DNA from: Drechmeria coniospora
Lineage: Eukaryota > Ascomycota > Sordariomycetes > Hypocreales > Ophiocordycipitaceae
Reading direction: 5' to 3'
DNA: 64,000 nt
Assembly (NCBI RefSeq): GCF_001625195.1
Contig: NC_054390.1
Location: 3,496,027-3,560,026, forward strand
In this document: positions 59,184 through 64,000 of the stretch, in pieces
How the letters are laid out: every line of letters starts with the position of its first letter
Numbering within the stretch: the stretch's first letter is position 1
Program-made: the position numbers and the translations under genes
Notes under the pieces: generated by a model
The model's database searches: none
The model's input: the letters and a program-made list of their open reading frames with translations, nothing else
Told to the model about the DNA's origin: nothing

Positions 59184-61158
59184 ATGGCTCCTCAGCCGAC
59201 TGCGGACTCGCACGAGTCCTCCTCAGACCAGTCCATGAGCGACACCTCTCTTGGTTCGGCACAGAAACAACCGATTCAAGACACCAACATCTTGCCTGCC
59301 ACGCCTGCCACGCCTGACAAGGCTACCCTATCACTGCCGGACAACGACTTGGAAAAGGCTCGACAGGATGGCCATGCCGCGCCAGCGCCAGCGTACTGCG
59401 CCCTCCCCGCGGCTCGTCGACGCTTCATCCTTGGCATTGTTACCGTCGCGGGACTCCTCGGGCCCCTGGCCGGCGCCATTTACCTCCCGGCATTGCCTGT
59501 GCTGGAGAGGGAGTTCAACGTCGGCTCCACGGCCCTCAATGCGACGGTCTCGGTCTTCATGGTGACCTTTGCGTTTGCCGTGAGTCCTCCACCCCCCGAC
59601 GCCATCGGCCTTGTCCCGCCGGGCCTGAGCGAGGCCGTGAGCGCCGGTGCTGGGGCCGACATGGATGCTGAACCCGGACATGAATGGATGCTGATCATCG
59701 AGCGTCGCCGCAGCCGCTCTTCTGGGCCAGTCTCGCCGATGTCCAAGGCCGACGACCGTTGTACATCATCTCGCTGGCCGTCTACATCTTCGCCAACATC
59801 CTGATCGCGTCGCTGCCCAAGAATTTCGGCGCCCTGGTATTCTTGCGTCTCGTTCAAGCATTTGGATCGGCCGCCGTCGTTTCCATGGGCGCCGGCACCG
59901 TCGCGGATGTGTGTTGTTCCCACCACCCACCACCGCCGCTTGCCAGCCCGGGCCGCTAACGGTCCCAGATCACGGAACCGAAGCGACGCGCCACCGCCAT
60001 GTCCCTGTTTCTGCTTGGTCCCCAGTGCGGTCCCATCATCGGTCCCGTCCTCGGAGGCGCCTTGGCCGGGCAGACGAGCTGGAGGTGGATTTTCGGCTTT
60101 CTAGGCAAGTGCGCCGACTATCTGTAGCGCTTGACGGAAGTCTGACCCGAGCCGCTCAGCCATCTCTGGCCTCGTCCTGTGGCTCGTTGTCATCTTCATG
60201 CTGCCCGAAACGCTTCGGTGCCGCGTCGGCAACGGCGAAATCCACAGCAACGGCTCTTGGATACTTCTGCCGCCCAGACTCGCCTCGGATCTCGCGCCGG
60301 AGCCTCGGAGAGGACCGAAACCCCCCAAGCCCACTCTGCTGGCCTACTGGAGGCTCTTCTCCTACGCCCCGATCGGCATCGTCTCCGTCAACACGGCGAT
60401 ACTCTACTCGACCTATTTTGCCATCGCCGTCCATCTCCCCCACGCCCTGGAAGATGTCTACCGCTGGTCCACGACGGCCGTAGGTGCCGGGTATCTCGCC
60501 GTCGGCATCGCCCTCGTCATCGGATCCGTCATCGGTGGTCGCGTCAACGATTGGCGCCGCGCGCGACTCGTCAAGGCAGCGCCGGACGGGCATGTCGAGC
60601 CCGAGACGAGATTGGCCGACCAGGCATGGGGTGTCATGCTGTGCGCCGCTGGCACCATCATGTTTGGCTGGTTCGTCGACCGCTCCGTCCACGCTGCGGC
60701 AGTCCTGATTGCTACCTTCCTGAGTATGGCCGTGAACCCCAGCGCTTCCAGGCGCGCATCTTGAGGCTTCCGAACGCTAATTTTCTGCCAGCTGGCTTCG
60801 GCATGAGCTGGGTTTTCATTGCGACGACCGCATTCTTGTCCGAGTGTGTCCCCCAGCAAGCCGCCGGCGCGTTTGCGCTCGGAAACATGCTCCGGAATCC
60901 GGGCGCCGCCATCGCGGCAGTCATCCTTCCCCCCCTCGTATCCAAGATGGGCGTCGCATGGTTCTTCACTGGCTTGGGCATCTTGGATGCCGTGGTTGTC
61001 GGCGGTGCCGTCATACGTAAGTCCACTCCGTGCACGACAGGACCTGTCACCTGCGCTTCATCGGTTAACATACGAGACCCCTAGTCTTGCGCATACGCGG
61101 CCCTTATTGGAGGGAGCAGAGAAAGGCCAAGGCGCAGAATGCGAAGAGCGGAGGGTAA
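59184..61158 (+). CDS. MFS transporter, DHA1 drug:H+ antiporter type (Dtr1-like role possible)
   Basis: Six exons: 59184-59579, 59714-59908, 59969-60104, 60160-60723, 60792-61016 and 61085-61158, 529 aa. Introns are 134, 60, 55, 68 and 68 bp. The 55-bp third intron has a GC donor (CTAG|GCAAGT), and no GT alternative keeps the frame. Seen motifs: LADVQGRRP (MFS motif A, loop 2-3), RLVQAFGSAAV (motif B) and LGPQCGPIIGPVLGG (motif C, typical of antiporters). About 12 spans follow a polar N-terminus of about 75 residues, with a long central loop after LPETLR. DHA1 proteins export drugs and metabolites; yeast Dtr1, of this group, moves bisformyl dityrosine across the prospore membrane. Export of the neighbouring synthase/P450 product is the simplest inference, but substrate is unproven. 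Confidence 0.9.
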
Positions 61159-61369
61159 CCAGATGAAAGAATAATAATACTAGTTCCATACAGTTTGTGA
61201 ACAGACTTTCGAGGACAATGCATTCTTGCGTTGGGCGACGTAAACCGGCTCGCCCACATAATATATACATGTTTGAGCATATGGCTTTCTGTTGAGGATT
61301 GCGATTTGGACGCACTATTCCACTCGCCGCCCTTCTTCTAAACCCGCGAGTCTCACTAATGGTGCAAAG
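61159..61369. other. Short AT-rich spacer after the MFS gene
   Basis: Composition turns AT rich immediately after the MFS stop, marking the edge of a segment (61.16-62.95 kb) unlike the GC-rich rest of the window. No gene seen. Confidence 0.5.
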
Positions 61370-61867
61370 TCAGGCACTAGTAAATGAAGCAAGCACCTGG
61401 CTGGAAATTATCATTCTATCTACAGAGTATTCCATAAGGCTCGAGTTATTCTCTAGCATAGTCTGCTTGTTGCAGAAGCTCTGTATCTTCGTTGCATGCC
61501 TCCAAATATCGCATAGGCTCTCATACATTCGAAGAAGGCTGTACTGCCATCTCGCTAGGGCCCTGATTATCCAAAAAGATCGTTTAATCCTATCCCAATC
61601 TAGATATGCCATCATTTCTTCCCTAGTCCAATCCTTCAGCCTAGCCGTGTTATCTGCTTCCAGTCAATATGTCAGTCGTTTGGAGTCGTAGGGTATGGTA
61701 ATAATGGTACCGATTGCCTTCCGATAATGGGTATTCGTTCGATTGCGGCTATTGTCTTGTAGATCATACCAAGCCTCAATTGCTGTAATATGTCTCTGAT
61801 AGATAGCTTGTGGGACATCAAATGGTAGACTTGATGCTACTGTAAGTGTAGAAGCTTCTTGAGGCAA
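61370..61867 (-). pseudogene. Decayed ORF of unknown family, one in-frame stop
   Basis: On the minus strand a frame starting MPQEASTLTVASS (61867) runs to a stop after the Ala codon at 61370, with a single TGA at about 61664-61666 between KRLTY and LEADN. Both halves share one frame and the same style (charged, Trp/Tyr rich: RLKDWTREEMMAYLDWDR, then LARWQYSLLRMYESL), so they look like one protein of about 165 codons. A TGG-to-TGA change would explain the stop and fits the C-to-T direction of repeat-induced point mutation. I cannot name the family; a remnant of a mobile element or a lineage-specific gene are both possible. Confidence 0.45.
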
Positions 61868-62997
61868 TGGTATCTTTGTATTTCACGGGTGACAGACTGG
61901 CTGGATTGCCGTAGCAGATTGGGTAACGGTAGTCAACCCGGTGACTGACTGGCTGGATTGCTGTAACCGACTCGGCGGCTGACTGACTAGATGGCTGTAA
62001 CCAACGAGGCGACTTTGAAGGATTGGATTGCTGTAACCAGCAAGAAGGCTGCAACTGATTAGGCGACTGTGATTGACTAAATGACTTGAACTATATTCAG
62101 TGGTTGTGTTGCTGGCATAATCCCTTGCTGTTCTCTACGTACAATTTCTGTGCTTCTGATTCACTTGATGCTAGTTCAGAACCCAACCCGTGATATTTGC
62201 ACGATCGATGGTCATATATGGACTGAAATATTTAGTTTCACTTGGGAGGGCAATGTGCCCAGCCGGCCGTATCAACTGACCTTGTTATAGGGGTGGGACT
62301 ATACGATTAGATGGTCAACAGTAGTCTTTGGTATTGCACATCCTCTGTACACAGCGTCGACTTTGAACGAGTACTCCGTACTTACACATACTTTCATCCC
62401 CAGCTGAATGGGGTGAGAAATTTTCATGAGGAGAAGAAGATTTACTCGCATTTCGTCGGGCTAGTTAACAACAGTTGAATAGCCACGCGCAAGGAGTTGC
62501 TAGAAAAAGTGAATGGTGTGCATCTGCGGATTGCACAACTTCTACAGCTATTGTAATAAGTTTCCACCACTGACGGGGACTCGTTTCCTGCTGGCACGTC
62601 ATAAATGAGCTACCTCGCAGAGGTTCCAGTCTTCGGCGATGACCTTCTCACGAAACGAGCCATTGTCCCAAAAGCCAAACCAAGCAGGTTTGGATGGATC
62701 ACACAACGCTGTTGGATCTCGGCTTGGAGAGAAATGGTCCGTTCGGCTGTTTACAGGTGGGACTAGCGATTCGTTTCAATTTGCGTGCAACTTGTTCTGC
62801 CTAGTACCGACTCGTCACATCATGTTGTTTGAGAATGCTGTCCTGTTCTAGTAATTCTACTTCTGTGGCAAAGATCCAACCAGGCTATTGATAAAACTCC
62901 AACTGCCAGCCAACTCTAATAACACGCTTGCTTGCTGATACTATATTCTCTGCCAGTCCGGCCGGTGTACATTCCCCGGCGTCGTATTCCGAAACTT
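61868..62997. repeat. AT-rich intergenic with degenerate repeat
   Basis: Between about 61885 and 62070 the words GACTGACTGGCTGGATTG and GCTGTAACCRA recur with 30-40 bp spacing in four or five diverged copies. The rest is AT rich, with a single GTACTCCGTAC near 62374-62384, and I see no gene in it. Confidence 0.6.
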
Positions 62998-64000
62998 TCA
63001 ACAAATTTGAGCAGCCAAGGCCGTAGCATCCTGTGAATGAGATGCTCGCCGTCGTGACCTTCTCGACAGACCCCATCGAATCAGCATCCTCTCAAGATTC
63101 GGCACACCCACAGGTTTTGGAAGGTAATCGTCCATTCCAGCCTGTGTGCATTTCTCTCGGTCCCCGTTAATAGCAGATGCCGTCATCGCTATGATGGGCA
63201 CATCTTGTAAATCCGAGATGAACGGAGCATGGTGTCGCAGGATGTGTGTGCACTTATACCCATCAATTATCGGCATTTGAACGTCCATAAGTATGATGTT
63301 CGGCTTGGTGTTTTGCCCCAGCGATGATCCCATCAAGTAGTCTATTGCTTCTTTCCCGTTCCAAGAGGCTGTGACACGGAACCCAAGCTTCTGAATTATT
63401 TTGGTGGCAATCTTTTGATTCACGGGGCTGACGGATGATTAGTGCCGGTACAACCCATCACAGGGGGGACATGGGTTCTCTCACTTGTCTTCCACGACCA
63501 GGATGTGTATTTTCTCTCTCTCGCAACGAGGTAGCACCTGTTCGGTGCTTGGTATCGGAATAGGTAACGGTTGAGGGGGCGGTGACAGTAGTTGTGATCT
63601 GCCTGAATCTGTCGAGACATGCTCGGACCTGCAGCTTGGAAAGCCAAGAACGGACTCGAGACGATCAGGCATCGTTCCACTCTGCACCAGATTCAACTTT
63701 CGAGGCAGATTTGGCTTGCCGAAAGGAATCCAAAACGTCGCCGTCGTTCCGGCCCCAGCCGCCGAATGTATGGCTATGCGGCCGCGCATGAGATCGAGCA
63801 AATTCTTGCATATCGTCAGTCCGAGGCCGGTTCCCCCGAACCTTCGAGAGGTCGACGCGTCGCCCTGGGAGAAGGGTTGAAAGAGCTTCTTGCGCACGCC
63901 AGGGTCCATGCCGATTCCGCTGTCTTCGACCGTAAACCGAATCTCAACAGAGTCCGCCGTTTCTTGCTCCGCCGTGACGGAGAAGCGCACCAGCCCCTCG
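62998..64000 (-). CDS. Hybrid sensor histidine kinase, C-terminal part (5' end outside window)
   Basis: Two visible exons, 64000-63485 and 63427-62998 (intron 57 bp, GTGAGA donor, GTCAG acceptor), about 314 aa of a larger protein. The first exon carries the end of a HATPase domain: VEDSGIGMD (G1), FQPFSQGDASTSRRF (F box/lid) and GGTGLGLTICKNLL (G2). A Pro/Ser linker of about 60 residues leads to a receiver domain: IHILVVEDNPVNQK (acidic pocket, assembled across the intron), ILMDVQMPIIDGY (phospho-acceptor Asp), MTAS (conserved Thr region) and DDYLPKPV (Lys). This is a fungal hybrid kinase that would feed the Ypd1 phosphorelay. The sensor part is outside the window, so its group cannot be set. 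Its nearness to the dit-like genes may or may not be functional. Confidence 0.93.

Noticed and set aside
60105..60159. Reading the third MFS intron as GT-AG from the GTGCGC site
   Set aside because: It shifts the frame and destroys the following transmembrane segment; the GC donor keeps ISGLVLWLVVIFMLPETLR.

Overview
The window looks like a GC-rich (by eye, about 55%) contig from a filamentous ascomycete, most likely a Sordariomycete of the Hypocreales type. The reasons are short GT-AG introns (about 54-150 bp) with GCTAAC/GCTAAT branch points, fungal-specific proteins (TeaR-like prenylated polarity marker, Alb1, Med11, Ytp1-like protein) and large intergenic islands rich in GTAC and GTACTCCGTAC words. 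There are no prokaryotic operons, CRISPR arrays or rRNA genes. I found no tRNA I could support. All exon maps below were built by hand from splice signals and reading-frame continuity.

Layout. 1-570: 3' end of a glutathione S-transferase gene. 790-2537 (-): a PsiD-type (tryptophan/phosphatidylserine) decarboxylase-like gene with five exons. 4021-5705 (-): TeaR-like CaaX protein. 10546-11930: calcineurin-like metallophosphoesterase. 18313-20070: J-domain protein. 22641-24499: sterol O-acyltransferase (MBOAT). 25966-28083 (-): cytosolic Hsp90. 30789-31780 (-): flavin-reductase-like protein. 32195-32713: mitoribosomal bL31m. 32959-34782 (-): Vps5 retromer sorting nexin. 35593-38374 (-): TFIID subunit TAF5. 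39530-40090: Med11. 40867-41151 (-): small one-TM protein. 43169-44833: Ytp1-like membrane protein. 45425-45883: Alb1 ribosome biogenesis factor. 46632-48032: unknown acidic protein with an internal duplication. Most of this is housekeeping content separated by long low-complexity intergenic stretches.

48.8-64 kb is the accessory part and the most interesting. A stand-alone isocyanide synthase of the Dit1/PvcA family (-) is divergent from a CYP56/Dit2-like P450 (+), as in the yeast DIT1-DIT2 pair. Next come an Atg22-like major-facilitator protein (-), a DHA1-type MFS antiporter (+, Dtr1-like role possible), an AT-rich segment with a decayed ORF and a degenerate repeat, and the 3' half of a hybrid histidine kinase (-) that runs off the window. 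The synthase would convert an amino acid (tyrosine in yeast Dit1) to an isocyanide- or formyl-type intermediate. The P450 would oxidise or couple it, and the transporters would move the product. This is a candidate dit-type biosynthetic cluster with an unusual transporter complement.

Across the window four introns use GC-AG ends with the same AG|GCAAGT donor (Vps5, TAF5, Alb1 and the MFS gene) out of about 39 introns modelled. Structural oddities include a perfect 58-bp inverted repeat, a composite tandem array of about 290 bp, several minisatellites and the abundant GTACTCCGTAC motif.
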